Shown here: positions 51,822 through 60,558 of the stretch, in pieces | Numbering within the stretch: position 1 is the stretch's first letter | Layout of the letters: the number at the start of each line of letters is the position of its first letter | DNA from: Fulvivirga ulvae | GTDB lineage: Bacteria > Bacteroidota > Bacteroidia > Cytophagales > Cyclobacteriaceae | Direction: 5' to 3' | Length of the DNA: 64,000 bases | Assembly: GCF_021389975.1 (NCBI RefSeq) | Contig: NZ_CP089981.1 | Span: 1,885,501 to 1,949,500 of the forward strand | The notes under the pieces: generated by a model | What the model was told of the DNA's origin: nothing | The model's input: the letters and a program-made list of their open reading frames with translations, nothing else | Databases searched by the model: none | Position numbers and translations under genes: made by a program

Positions 51822-52637
51822 TTACTTTTCTAAAAAGAAATTGGCCATCCCCGGTTGCTCAAATATGTACCGGGATGGATCAACACCAGTAAAATATTTA
51901 AAGGCCTTAATGAAATGTGACTGATCAAAATAACCTGAATCATGAACTATGTCGCTCCACGAAGGATCACCTGTCTTCATCAGGTCAAAGATGTTATTGA
52001 ATTGCAATATTCTGGCATAGCACTTTGGCGTTAGGCCAACATACCTTGCAAAAAGCCTTTCAGTCTGCCTTTCACTCAGGTCTATTTCTTGTGCCAACTG
52101 TCCTATTTTAATGGTCCCTTTGCACTGCATTATTAGCTCTATCGCCCTTCTCAGCTTCTTCTGAGGATCTGCCTGGTTTATCCGATGAAGCAGGTGGTAC
52201 TGAACAACCTCCATCATTTCCTCATAGCTGTACATACTGTTTATCGCCGTTACTATTTCTTTTAAAGGTCCCACATCCTGCTCAGAAAGATCTACCACAC
52301 GATTAACGTAAAACTGCATGTTGATGCCAAAAAGCTCCGTAAGTGCCAATGGCTTAAATTTAATTCCAAGCATGCCAATTCTTTGGGTATTGCGCAAAAA
52401 GAAGTGTTTGTCTATTTGACCTGCCAACAGATTTAAAGCCTGTTTTTCCCAAAGCTTATTTGTTTTGATCTCATAGTGGTCTCCATAATGAAATATTATC
52501 TCCACATATCCGTCAGGTATGATCTTATCCACCTGTACTTCGCTTTGGTGCATGGCTTCCACTACCCATAGGCATTCAACAAAATCGGCCAAGTCAGGTA
52601 AAGGAGCCAGGCGCTGGTATAGTATTTCTTTTGGCAT
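51822..52637 (-). CDS. AraC family regulator with DUF6597-like N-terminus
   Basis: A 271-residue regulator. The N-terminal ligand domain (PLPDLADFVECLWVVEA, VDKIIPDGYVEIIFHYGD) is the DUF6597 type, followed by an AraC helix-turn-helix (about 170-260: KIGQLAQEIDLSERQTERLFARYVGLTPKCYAR; DIVHDSGYFDQSHFIKAFKYFTGVDPSRY). It is divergent from a YwqK-type lipoprotein gene with about 130 bases between them, which might be its target; this is conjecture. Confidence 0.9.
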   Translation of the reverse strand: MPKEILYQRLAPLPDLADFVECLWVVEAMHQSEVQVDKIIPDGYVEIIFHYGDHYEIKTNKLWEKQALNLLAGQIDKHFFLRNTQRIGMLGIKFKPLALTELFGINMQFYVNRVVDLSEQDVGPLKEIVTAINSMYSYEEMMEVVQYHLLHRINQADPQKKLRRAIELIMQCKGTIKIGQLAQEIDLSERQTERLFARYVGLTPKCYARILQFNNIFDLMKTGDPSWSDIVHDSGYFDQSHFIKAFKYFTGVDPSRYIFEQPGMANFFLEK

Positions 52638-52766
52638 ATGACTTTAATATATTATAAGTTATGAAACTGCTCCTTATCAAAAAAGTGGTGAGGCATTTTT
52701 ACAATAGGGCCTGTATTTATAATATTGAAAAGTCATTTTCAAATTTTACAAAAACTTAAAAGTAAC

Positions 52767-53351
52767 ATGAGAAAAGCAGTTGCAATTTTATTTGCTTGTA
52801 CACTGGTTGTGTCCGCTTGTAGCCAGTCTACAGATAGCCCTAAGGATGGGGAGAACCTGAAAGACTTACCAACAAATGCTCAGAGTGAGCCTTATGAAGA
52901 TGATTCGGACATAGTAAAGGTAACTCTAAGCTATGCTGATGGCAATATTTCCGCAGAAGGTGATTATTTGAACGGAAAGAAAGTTGGGAGCTGGACTGAA
53001 TTTCATCCGAATGGCGTAGTGAAATCTGTCTCAGGCTATTTAAATGGCTTAAAGCAAGGCGCTCACATTGAAATAGACAACACCGGCAGGTTAACAAAGA
53101 AGGCCTACTACCACCATGATCAGCTTCACGGAGTTTACAGGGAGTACAAGCATGCCCGGGTAAAAGAGGAGCGCATATATAAAAATGGAGATTTAAATGG
53201 CGTGGTTAAAACCTATTACGACAATGGCAGTATTCTGGAAGAAAGCTTATATCTAAATGGCAAGCGCCATGGTTTGGCAAAATGGTACGACCAGGAAGGC
53301 AATGTAACTATTGAATATGAGTATGAAAATGGTGAACTCGTGAAGAAATAA
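52767..53351 (+). CDS. YwqK/MORN-repeat lipoprotein
   Basis: A 194-residue lipoprotein (MRKAVAILFACTLVVSAC, Cys18; ATG 52767). After an acidic linker, about five 23-residue repeats follow: YADGNISAEGDYLNGKKVGSW, HPNGVVKSVSGYLNGLKQGA, YYDNGSILEESLYLNGKRHG and related units. It resembles the large MORN protein at 22125 but is shorter and lipidated. It is divergent from the AraC gene. Function is unknown. Confidence 0.85.
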   Translation: MRKAVAILFACTLVVSACSQSTDSPKDGENLKDLPTNAQSEPYEDDSDIVKVTLSYADGNISAEGDYLNGKKVGSWTEFHPNGVVKSVSGYLNGLKQGAHIEIDNTGRLTKKAYYHHDQLHGVYREYKHARVKEERIYKNGDLNGVVKTYYDNGSILEESLYLNGKRHGLAKWYDQEGNVTIEYEYENGELVKK

Positions 53352-53526
53352 TACCCGAAATAGCAAGCCCCTATTTCAGAAAAACTGCCAAATCAAGTCA
53401 AAATGACATATTTTGATCGATTTAACTCATATTACCCTGTCAACTTATCCATATCATTGGTGTTATATCCGGGATGGCATGAGAGTTGTTTATTTCATAT
53501 ATGAAAGAATTAACCAATAACCAAAA

Positions 53527-53535
53527 AAAGGAGGT
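53527..53535 (+). promoter_or_regulatory. Strong Shine-Dalgarno sequence before hsp20
   Basis: AAAGGAGGT is fully complementary to the anti-SD; GGAGG ends five bases before the ATG at 53540. It is one of only two such sites I found in this window and fixes the hsp20 start. Confidence 0.85.
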
Positions 53536-53539
53536 AACT

Positions 53540-53971
53540 ATGACACTCATGAAAAGATCAAATGATTTGTTTCCCAGCCTTTTAGATAATTTTTTTGGAA
53601 GTGACTGGTTTAATAGTGGCCAGGCCGCAGGCTCAACAATGCCCGCAGTCAATCTAAAGGAAAATGAAGACAACTTTGAAGTTGAGCTGGCAGCTCCTGG
53701 TATGAGTAAAAATGACTTTAAAATTGAACTGGATAATAACTTGCTGACTATATCGTGTGAAAAAGAAGAGCAACATGAGGAAAAAGGAGAAAAAGGTCAG
53801 TATGCAAGACGCGAATTTAACTATCGCTCATTTCAAAGGTCATTTACTTTACCAAACACTGTAGAAAGTGATAAGATTAACGCCAAGTATACTGATGGCA
53901 TCTTAAAACTTACTATTCCTAAAAAAGAGGAAGCTAAAAAACGTGCTTCCAGACAAATACAGATTTCATAA
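53540..53971 (+). CDS. Hsp20/alpha-crystallin family small heat-shock protein
   Basis: A 143-residue chaperone with an N-terminal MKRSNDLFPSLLDNFFGSDWF arm, the alpha-crystallin domain (about 40-135: VNLKENEDNFEVELAAPGMSKNDF, EFNYRSFQRSFTLP, GILKLTIPKKEE) and a short basic C-terminus with the IQI motif (RQIQIS). It holds unfolded proteins during heat or envelope stress. Translation should start at 53540 by the strong SD. The HtrA gene follows 180 bases downstream on the same strand, which is consistent with a stress region. Confidence 0.94.
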   Translation: MTLMKRSNDLFPSLLDNFFGSDWFNSGQAAGSTMPAVNLKENEDNFEVELAAPGMSKNDFKIELDNNLLTISCEKEEQHEEKGEKGQYARREFNYRSFQRSFTLPNTVESDKINAKYTDGILKLTIPKKEEAKKRASRQIQIS

Positions 53972-54155
53972 ATGAAACACATCAAAAGCCTTGTCCGTAT
54001 AGTTATGGCAAGGCTTTTGATTAATTCTATTTCAACCGAAGTTATCCCTGCCTATATATTCGACCCCAGGCTTAAGGATTTTGCTTTGGTCTTACTTACA
54101 ATCTTCAGTTGTTGATCTAAAACAACTATTTTTTAAAAAATTAACAGAAAAAAGG

Positions 54156-55661
54156 ATGAAAAAATTTAGTGCTTTAATTATGGCAGCCATTTTGGGTAGT
54201 GCTTTGACTCTAGGTTCGGTATATCTTTTTAACGTGGACGATCAGGGCAGAGTACTAAAAATTGAACACGTAGATGGTACGCCGGCAGTAAAAACTGCCT
54301 ATTCAGTAAATAAGGATGGGGACTTAGTACCGCTTGACTTTACCGGCGCAGCAGAAAAAGTAATGCCCGCCGTAGTCCACATCAGGTCTACTCAAACAGG
54401 TAACTATTCAACTCAAAACAGACAGCAAATACCGGAACCCTTCAGGGATTTCTTTGGGCCATTTCTTGATGAACGTGGAGGGCAACCTATGCCAAGAATG
54501 GGTAGTGGTAGCGGTGTAATCATTAACCCTAAAGGTTATATTGTAACCAACAACCACGTGATCGCCAATGCCGATGATCTGGAGGTAACTCTAAATGATA
54601 ATAGAAGTTACAAAGCCAAGGTAATTGGTGCCGACCCGACAACAGATATTGCCCTGATAAAGATTGAGGCAGATAAGTTAAGTAGCCTGTCGTTTGTGAA
54701 CTCGGACGATGTGCATGTTGGAGAGTGGGTACTGGCAGTCGGCAACCCTTTTAATCTTAATTCTACAGTAACTGCCGGCATAGTTAGCGCCAAAGGCCGA
54801 AGTATCGGCATAATAGGTGACAACAATGCCCAGGATAGTGTAAACAGTGCAATAGAAGCTTTTATTCAAACCGATGCAGCAGTTAATCCTGGTAATAGCG
54901 GCGGGGCTTTAGTTGATTTAGGTGGTAATTTGATTGGTATCAATACTGCAATTGCCAGCCCTACAGGCTCTTATTCTGGTTATTCATTTGCCGTACCATC
55001 CAATATTGTGAGCAAAGTTGTGGAAGACCTTATGGCTTATGGCACTGTTCAAAGAGGATGGTTAGGTGTACAGATCAGAAACATTAACAGCCAATTTGCC
55101 AGAGAACAAGACCTAAATGTAATTTCAGGAGCATATATTGACCGTATTGATCCAAAAAGCGGAGCTAAAGAAGCGGGTATCGAAGAAGGCGATGTAATAG
55201 TATCTATTGATGGCAGGGACATAAACAATACAACCCAGCTAATCGGTTATATCGGAAGCAAAAGACCAGGTGATAAAATAAACGTAACGGTCAACCGTAG
55301 CGGAAAGGAAATCACCTATAATGTAACTCTGAAAAACAGGGAAGGAAATACTGAAGTAGTTAAAAAGGAACGTGAAGAAATTCTTACGGTCTTAGGTGCC
55401 GAACTTGAAAATATTGATAAGGCTACCTTGAAAAGGCTTAATATCAGCTCCGGGGTAAAGGTAAAATCACTCACTCCGGGTAAAATCAGAAAGTCAACAG
55501 ATATGAGACCTGGCTTTATTATTACTAAAATTGACGGCCAACCGGTAAAATCCAAAGATGAAGTAGTAAAACTTCTTGAAAAAAAAGAAGGAGGTATTCT
55601 CATCGAAGGAGTTTATGAAGACATACCTGGAACATATTACTATGGCTTGGGCTTGTCATAA
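54156..55661 (+). CDS. HtrA/DegP family serine protease
   Basis: A 501-residue periplasmic protease with an N-terminal signal anchor (ALIMAAILGSALTLGSVYLF) and trypsin-like domain; the triad is H134 (TNNHVIAN), D164 (PTTDIALI) and S248 (NPGNSGGAL). Two PDZ domains follow (about 315-400 and 405-500). It degrades or refolds misfolded envelope proteins. I chose ATG 54156, just before the hydrophobic segment; an upstream TTG is less likely. A terminator follows at 55674. Confidence 0.94.
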   Translation: MKKFSALIMAAILGSALTLGSVYLFNVDDQGRVLKIEHVDGTPAVKTAYSVNKDGDLVPLDFTGAAEKVMPAVVHIRSTQTGNYSTQNRQQIPEPFRDFFGPFLDERGGQPMPRMGSGSGVIINPKGYIVTNNHVIANADDLEVTLNDNRSYKAKVIGADPTTDIALIKIEADKLSSLSFVNSDDVHVGEWVLAVGNPFNLNSTVTAGIVSAKGRSIGIIGDNNAQDSVNSAIEAFIQTDAAVNPGNSGGALVDLGGNLIGINTAIASPTGSYSGYSFAVPSNIVSKVVEDLMAYGTVQRGWLGVQIRNINSQFAREQDLNVISGAYIDRIDPKSGAKEAGIEEGDVIVSIDGRDINNTTQLIGYIGSKRPGDKINVTVNRSGKEITYNVTLKNREGNTEVVKKEREEILTVLGAELENIDKATLKRLNISSGVKVKSLTPGKIRKSTDMRPGFIITKIDGQPVKSKDEVVKLLEKKEGGILIEGVYEDIPGTYYYGLGLS

Positions 55662-55673
55662 GATTAAGCAGAG

Positions 55674-55709
55674 ATAACGCCCATATTATTTGGGCGTTAT
55701 TTTTTTTAA
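55674..55709 (+). terminator. Terminator after HtrA
   Basis: ATAACGCCCA / TGGGCGTTAT with a TATTAT-like loop, followed by T8. Confidence 0.85.
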
Positions 55710-55794
55710 TAACGCATCTATAGTTATAAAAATTACGTATAATTATAGTAGTAAAAGAAAAAGATCTTTAACTTAATTTAGTATTGTATTGCCT

Positions 55795-55977
55795 ATGAAA
55801 AGACTTTTTAAGAAAGGAGAGCGGGTAAGAAACAGCGGAGATGGAAAAGTGATGGAGGTCTTAAAGTACATCAAAAACAAAAGCTCTTACTTAGTAGAGT
55901 GTGCCTGGTTTGACATGGAAAAGAAAGAAATCAGGACGTACAAATTAAAACAGGATAAACTTTTAAAAGCGAGTTAA
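55795..55977 (+). CDS. YodC-like (DUF2158) small protein
   Basis: A 60-residue protein starting MKRLFKKGERVRNSGDGKVM. The pattern FKKGE-V-NSG----MEV followed by ECAWFDMEKKEIRTYKLKQDKL resembles DUF2158/YodC, in which a conserved CxWF segment follows a short beta-barrel. Family function is unknown. An upstream ATG at 55789 adds two residues. It lies alone with its own terminator. Confidence 0.75.
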   Translation: MKRLFKKGERVRNSGDGKVMEVLKYIKNKSSYLVECAWFDMEKKEIRTYKLKQDKLLKAS

Positions 55978-55982
55978 AATAG

Positions 55983-56008
55983 GGTCCCTCTTGCGGAGGG
56001 ACTTTTTA
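55983..56008 (+). terminator. Terminator of the YodC-like gene
   Basis: GTCCCTC-TTGC-GGAGGGAC followed by TTTTT, 10 bases beyond the stop codon. Confidence 0.85.
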
Positions 56009-56203
56009 ATTTAAGAAATGTTCAATACATAAATTCCGCCATTCTTAGCCTAAAAGTATTTACTTACTTCATTTATAGTGGTCACATCCGCAGACTACTC
56101 GGGCAGTGTACCTCATACTAAATACTTCTATGCTTAGAAGTGCTGCAAAAGCCATTAAAAACACCTCCAGATTTTTGAAGCCATGGAGGTCTGTTCTGCT
56201 AAA
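56009..56203. other. Gene-free AT-rich stretch after the broken lemA
   Basis: This 195-base stretch lies between the YodC terminator and the lemA pseudogene end. On the minus strand a signal-peptide-like reading (GFKNLEVFLMAFAALLS) occurs just after the pseudogene; it might be the relic of the TPM-domain partner usually next to lemA, but it is too short to decide. Nothing else is recognised. Confidence 0.3.
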
Positions 56204-56765
56204 TTAAAACTTTACTCCCGAAACTTCGTCCGCGCCTTGTTTGGATTGGAAGCCCTCTTTTTTAGGAAATTCACCCTCATAGGCTAACGTATTCAGCCAA
56301 AACCTTCTAAAAAAGCCTCTGATATGGCCTCATGTACCTTTGACGAGCAAAATTTATCTTGTTTTCAATGTCTACAAGTTGGACTTGCAAATCAGAAAAT
56401 TAAATAACAATCTTATCTGAGGGTAAGCTTTAAAAGCCAGGTTAATGGCAGTATTGATTTCGTGACCTGCTAGCTCAAGGTCTTCCGGTATCTTAGCATT
56501 GGCAATACCCGCACGAGTCTGTGTTACTTTGGTTAATATGCGCTCCTCTACTTCTGTTGTACTTTTTATAGTATTTACAAGGTTAGGGATTAAATCAGCC
56601 CTTCGCTGGTAAGTTGCCTATACATCAGCCCCCTCTTTATCGACAGCTTCTAGTAGTACTACGTACTACGGGCCTTATAATAAACCCCACTTCCCGCAAA
56701 TACTCAATAAATGCGACTAATAGAATTACGCCTATAACAATTAGTACAATATGCAATGTTTTCAT
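56204..56765 (-). pseudogene. Broken lemA gene
   Basis: The minus strand keeps the order of a LemA protein but in shifted frames. From the ATG at 56765 the first frame gives MKTLHIVLIVIGVILLVAF, the LemA anchor. The next frame gives AVDKEGADV, a TAG at 56618-56620 where LemA usually has Trp, then TYQRRADLIPNLVNTIKS, the family hallmark. A third frame near 56330-56399 gives DLQVQLVDIENKINFARQRY, and the last gives GFFRRF and EGFQSKQGADEVSGVKF before the stop at 56204. At least one nonsense codon and three frameshifts make it nonfunctional. LemA-type proteins are small coiled-coil membrane proteins of uncertain function. Confidence 0.85.
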
Positions 56766-56820
56766 GATGTCGAATGTTAAGTTTACCCTTTAATACAAGC
56801 AACCTATGTCTCCCCAAATA

Positions 56821-57366
56821 ATGAAAAATATGCTTTTTGTAGCAGTCGCTGTCCTGCTTTATTCCTGCAAAATCGACCACGACAAAAAAGTAGACCGGGC
56901 AAAATTCAGTTTTAAGACAGGGGACGACACCGAGCTGTTTTTCAAAAATATGAGGCAGTCGTACTATGACCTTGAGGAGAATAGTGTGGCAAAATTCAAT
57001 ATTTTCAGGTACAAAGACAGAGTTCAGGAGGCGGATCATCAGCTGCTGAACCTGGCCATCGTCATTAATTATTTGCAGGATGAAGCTTACTTGCTGCTCG
57101 AGCCGGACGAATCGCTACGGGATCAGGATCGTCTGGAAGTAATATGGAGTGGAGAAGCTGAAACCGGCGGAACCATACTTTTGGAAAATTACAATCGTGA
57201 GGGTATGCTTGAGTTTGTCTCCCAGGTTTATGAGGCTCTGCAAAAGAAAGCCCGCTTTACCCTGAAACTTGAAGGAGAAGAGCTGCCTTTACTTGATGAC
57301 CCGAGAGAACGCGAGGCCTTTCGAATTACTGTTTCCGACTATTACAGGCTCACAAGGGTTTACTGA
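56821..57366 (+). CDS. Hypothetical lipoprotein
   Basis: A 181-residue lipoprotein (MKNMLFVAVAVLLYSC, Cys16; ATG 56821). The rest is hydrophilic and mixed alpha/beta (KFSFKTGDDTELFFKNMRQSYYDLEEN, FNIFRYKDRVQEADHQLLNLAIVINYLQDEAYLLLEP). A DUF-type Bacteroidota family is likely but I do not recognise it. It lies between two decayed genes and is itself intact, and its last bases overlap the putative photolyase relic on the other strand. Confidence 0.75.
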   Translation: MKNMLFVAVAVLLYSCKIDHDKKVDRAKFSFKTGDDTELFFKNMRQSYYDLEENSVAKFNIFRYKDRVQEADHQLLNLAIVINYLQDEAYLLLEPDESLRDQDRLEVIWSGEAETGGTILLENYNREGMLEFVSQVYEALQKKARFTLKLEGEELPLLDDPREREAFRITVSDYYRLTRVY

Positions 57367-57455
57367 TCATTGAGCCATAGGTCCACATACTTTCCATCGG
57401 GGTCATAAGTAAGGCTTTGGTTTTCTATGATGAATTTTTGGCTCTGCCTTGGTCA
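57360..57455 (-). pseudogene. Probable relic of a photolyase/cryptochrome C-terminus
   Basis: The minus strand reads SQKFIIENQSLTYDPDGKYVDLW and LNDQ before a stop at 57360. This matches the end of DASH-type cryptochromes/photolyases (RxFNIxKQxxxYDPxGxYVxxWLPEL). Upstream, another frame reads AWFTNDQGR, which may be the preceding GVGNDPR-like segment after a frameshift. There is no open frame of gene length here, so only the tail remains. The identification rests on about 25 residues. Confidence 0.45.
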
Positions 57456-57525
57456 TTGGTAAACCAGGCTATGACATTTTTCATAGCCGCACAACAGTTT
57501 TATGCATTAATTTTTTAAACAAATT

Positions 57526-57948
57526 TTAATTGCCAAAGGCAGTGATCACCAACCTGCGGCTTCCACCATGGTTGCGATGTTCACAAAGGTATATGCCTTG
57601 CCATGTGCCCAGGTTAAGACGTCCTTTGGTTATTGGAATGGATACTGAGCTCCCCAGTAGTGAAGATTTGATGTGCGCCGGCATATCATCGGACCCTTCA
57701 AGGGTATGCTTGTAGTAGGGAGCATTTTCAGGAACCATTTTGTTGAAGTGACTTTCAAAATCCTGCCGCACGGTTGGATCAGCATTTTCATTGATAGTCA
57801 AACCGGCAGAAGTATGCTTGATAAAAACCTGTAGCAGGCCGGCTTGTATTTCCCGAAGCTCAGGAAGCGCATTCTCCACAATCGATGTGATGAGGTGGAA
57901 GCCTCGTGGCTGAGATGGAACGGATATCTCTTTTTGAAAAACTTTCAT
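57526..57948 (-). CDS. YjbQ/UPF0047 family protein
   Basis: A 140-residue protein of the YjbQ family: HTSAGLTINENADPTVRQDFESHF, HTLEGSDDMPAHIKSSLLGSSVSIPI and LGTWQGIYLCEHR. Members are reported to have a weak thiamin-phosphate-synthase-like activity, but the physiological role is not settled. The gene begins 4 bases after the stop of the beta-helix lipoprotein, so it belongs to the prfA run. It runs in the direction of the decayed region. Confidence 0.88.
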   Translation of the reverse strand: MKVFQKEISVPSQPRGFHLITSIVENALPELREIQAGLLQVFIKHTSAGLTINENADPTVRQDFESHFNKMVPENAPYYKHTLEGSDDMPAHIKSSLLGSSVSIPITKGRLNLGTWQGIYLCEHRNHGGSRRLVITAFGN

Positions 57949-57952
57949 AAAG

Positions 57953-59371
57953 CTAGTTTTCTATTCTTTCAAAAGCCCCAAGATCAGGGTTGTCGTCACG
58001 GGGTTTACCATCGTGGTCTGTACCCAGGCCAAGTACTATGCCTTTGTCCTTGGCTGGAGAAAGTGTATCCAATTTGTAATCATGATCCCTCGGATACACA
58101 AAATTGGGGTCTTCATTTAGGATATTGCCGTTAACATTAAAGTCTTCATTTGATGTTTTGAGCAGGTTATTGGACATACTTAGACTGAAACTGGCTTGTC
58201 CGCTGTTGCTGATAATAATTTCATCTTTGAGAGAGCCCCAGATAATTGAGTTAGCCAGTTCAACTTCTAGATCATCAACTAACAGCGCATCTTCACCGAT
58301 CACCAGGTTGTCTGAAAAAACCACGGAAGGATCTTCTCTGAAAAAATCGAAAGAGTAGTTGGCAAAGGTGCAATGCTCATACCGGTAGCTGCCACCCGCA
58401 TAGTTTCCAAGGGTATTTATTGCACAGTTGTTTATCACGGTATTGTAGACGTACATGTCGGAAGTAATTGCCAGAATGCCATATCCGGGTAAAACAAGCC
58501 CACCGTTTATGGGTAGTTTGGTGTTTCCACCGATATTTTCAATAGTACTGTTGCCAATGATCAGATCCGGCTCGGTGTCATCATCGGGTGTGCCAAGGTA
58601 TATACCCACTTCTGCATTGCGAATGTCAGTATGGTTTATGTTATTGTTTTTGCTGCCGGGCAGGAAAATTATACCTCCCCACTGGCCGGGTACCTCCTTA
58701 AAATCAAGCCGGTCATTTCTGAATAATACCCTCTTTTCTGCCTCACCCTGTGCGTCGATGGTGCCCTTTACAAAAATGTACGATCCGTTATGCGAATATA
58801 TTTGCGTACCAGGCTCAATAGTCAGTGAGCACAAAGAATCAATAAGTACTGAATTGTAAATGACATAAGGCCGCTCATTGGTCCAGGTAACATTACAAGC
58901 CAGTACGGAATCCCTCAAAAAATTGGCATCCTGACCCCATGCTACTAGTTGAACATTCTGTTTGTTGCTATTGGTCAGGAAGCTGATCTCATCGGATACA
59001 ATAAACGGCAGGTTTTCATCAGCAGGATCAATAGTGACCTCAACCAATACCAGAAGGCTGTCATTGCCCAGCAGCCTTGTATTTTCAAAGCTTGAAGATG
59101 GCCGTCCGTTTACATAAATGGTGTATGGAGAAGTGGACTTTTTTAGGGATATGCTGGCTATCTCAACAGCATTGTCGCTGTCATTATATACTTTCAGCCG
59201 CTTTGTGATATTCCTGATCTCACTACTGACTTTGGTAAATACGGTATCAAAAAAGATGGTATCGGTAGAAAACCTGAGACTGGCGCTGCTATCGAAGGTC
59301 AGCTTTTCTTCTTCGGGCTTGCAGGCCATAAATGCCAGCAGTAAAAATATTACAGGTAAGATACTCTTCAC
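57953..59371 (-). CDS. Right-handed beta-helix lipoprotein
   Basis: A 472-residue lipoprotein (lipobox LAFMAC, about residue 17). The N-terminal Ig-like part (FDTVFTKVSSEIRNITKRLKVYND, about 35-150) is followed by a parallel beta-helix (about 170-430: LTIEPGTQIYSHNGSYIFVKG, GIYLGTPDDD, YNTVINNCAINTLGNYAGG) and the C-terminal SPAKDKG...PDLGAFE motif of choice-of-anchor Q proteins. Probably a surface adhesin or glycan-binding protein, the role being inferred from fold. It starts 35 bases after the prfA stop and ends 4 bases before YjbQ, so it is in one operon. Confidence 0.85.
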   Translation of the reverse strand: MKSILPVIFLLLAFMACKPEEEKLTFDSSASLRFSTDTIFFDTVFTKVSSEIRNITKRLKVYNDSDNAVEIASISLKKSTSPYTIYVNGRPSSSFENTRLLGNDSLLVLVEVTIDPADENLPFIVSDEISFLTNSNKQNVQLVAWGQDANFLRDSVLACNVTWTNERPYVIYNSVLIDSLCSLTIEPGTQIYSHNGSYIFVKGTIDAQGEAEKRVLFRNDRLDFKEVPGQWGGIIFLPGSKNNNINHTDIRNAEVGIYLGTPDDDTEPDLIIGNSTIENIGGNTKLPINGGLVLPGYGILAITSDMYVYNTVINNCAINTLGNYAGGSYRYEHCTFANYSFDFFREDPSVVFSDNLVIGEDALLVDDLEVELANSIIWGSLKDEIIISNSGQASFSLSMSNNLLKTSNEDFNVNGNILNEDPNFVYPRDHDYKLDTLSPAKDKGIVLGLGTDHDGKPRDDNPDLGAFERIEN

Positions 59372-59406
59372 GATAACTTCTTTAACGCTACAAAGGAGAA
59401 TAAATT

Positions 59407-60474
59407 TTATTCTCCTTCTTTCATCTTCATTGCACTTTCCGCCATGTGCAGTTGTTCGATAAACTCATCTATTTCCCCATCCATTACGGCTGGCAGGTTG
59501 TGCTGGCTGTAATTGATCCTGTGATCTGTAACACGGCTTTGCGGGTAATTGTAAGTCCTGATCTTATCTGAACGGTCGCCACTGCCTACCATGGATTTCC
59601 TTTGGGCCCCAACGGCTTCATTATGCTTTGCAAGCTCTATTTCATAAAGACGTGAGCGCAATACTTTTAATGCCTTATCAAAGTTCTTTAACTGCGATTT
59701 CTGATCCTGGCAGGACACAACGATACCACTCGGTATGTGGGTAAGCCTGACGGCAGAATACGTGGTGTTAACAGACTGACCACCCGGACCTGATGAACAG
59801 AAAGTGTCTTTACGAACATCGTTCATGTCTATATCTACCTCAACGTCGTCCATTTCAGGTAATACGGCTACAGTGGCAGCAGAGGTATGTACCCGGCCCT
59901 GGGTTTCCGTTTGAGGTACCCTTTGTACGCGGTGTACACCAGATTCAAACTTTAAAGTGCCATAGGCATTGTCACCGGAAACGGTGCTGACAATTTCCTT
60001 ATAGCCACCGCTGGTTCCCTCCGTCAGGTCAAGTACGGTAAGCTTTAGGCCTATACGTTCGCAGAACCTCTGATACATTCTGAAAAGATCGCCAGCAAAA
60101 ATTGCGGCTTCATCTCCACCTGTACCTGCACGGATCTCAAGGATTGCATCTTTATCATCATTGGGGTCTTTAGGTATGAGCATCTGCTTCAGCTCGTCTT
60201 CAAGCTCTTCCTTTTTTGGGTCAAGTTCGTCAAGTTCCATCTTCGCCATTTCGCGGAACTCTTCATCTTTTTCGGTTTTAATTACCTGCTTAGCATTATC
60301 TATATTGGATAGGACATCTTTATACTCGTCGTATTTTTCAACGATCTTCTGGAGGTCCTTATATTCTTTGCTCAGTTGTGAGTACTTTTTCATATCAGCC
60401 ATCGCGTCGGGCTGCACGATCAGCTGTCCTACTTCTTCAAACCTATGCTTTATTTCCTCAAGTTTTTGAATCAT
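59407..60474 (-). CDS. prfA: Peptide chain release factor 1
   Basis: A 355-residue RF1: the GGQ catalytic motif is at 231-233 (SSGPGGQSVN), the PxT codon-reading motif is at about 187-189 (RVPQTETQGR) and the C-terminal anticodon-side domain is intact. It terminates translation at UAA and UAG. It leads a three-gene run with the beta-helix lipoprotein and YjbQ. Confidence 0.97.
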   Translation of the reverse strand: MIQKLEEIKHRFEEVGQLIVQPDAMADMKKYSQLSKEYKDLQKIVEKYDEYKDVLSNIDNAKQVIKTEKDEEFREMAKMELDELDPKKEELEDELKQMLIPKDPNDDKDAILEIRAGTGGDEAAIFAGDLFRMYQRFCERIGLKLTVLDLTEGTSGGYKEIVSTVSGDNAYGTLKFESGVHRVQRVPQTETQGRVHTSAATVAVLPEMDDVEVDIDMNDVRKDTFCSSGPGGQSVNTTYSAVRLTHIPSGIVVSCQDQKSQLKNFDKALKVLRSRLYEIELAKHNEAVGAQRKSMVGSGDRSDKIRTYNYPQSRVTDHRINYSQHNLPAVMDGEIDEFIEQLHMAESAMKMKEGE

Positions 60475-60558
60475 ATGAATTTCCTATTATTTCAACAAAA
60501 TTAACAAATAGGGAGGATTTAATTGTAGCTTTGCAGAATATTAATCAAATCCCACAAA

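Noticed and set aside
53440..53673. Minus-strand frame overlapping the hsp20 start
   Set aside because: It lies antisense to a recognised protein and its strong SD, with no evidence of its own.
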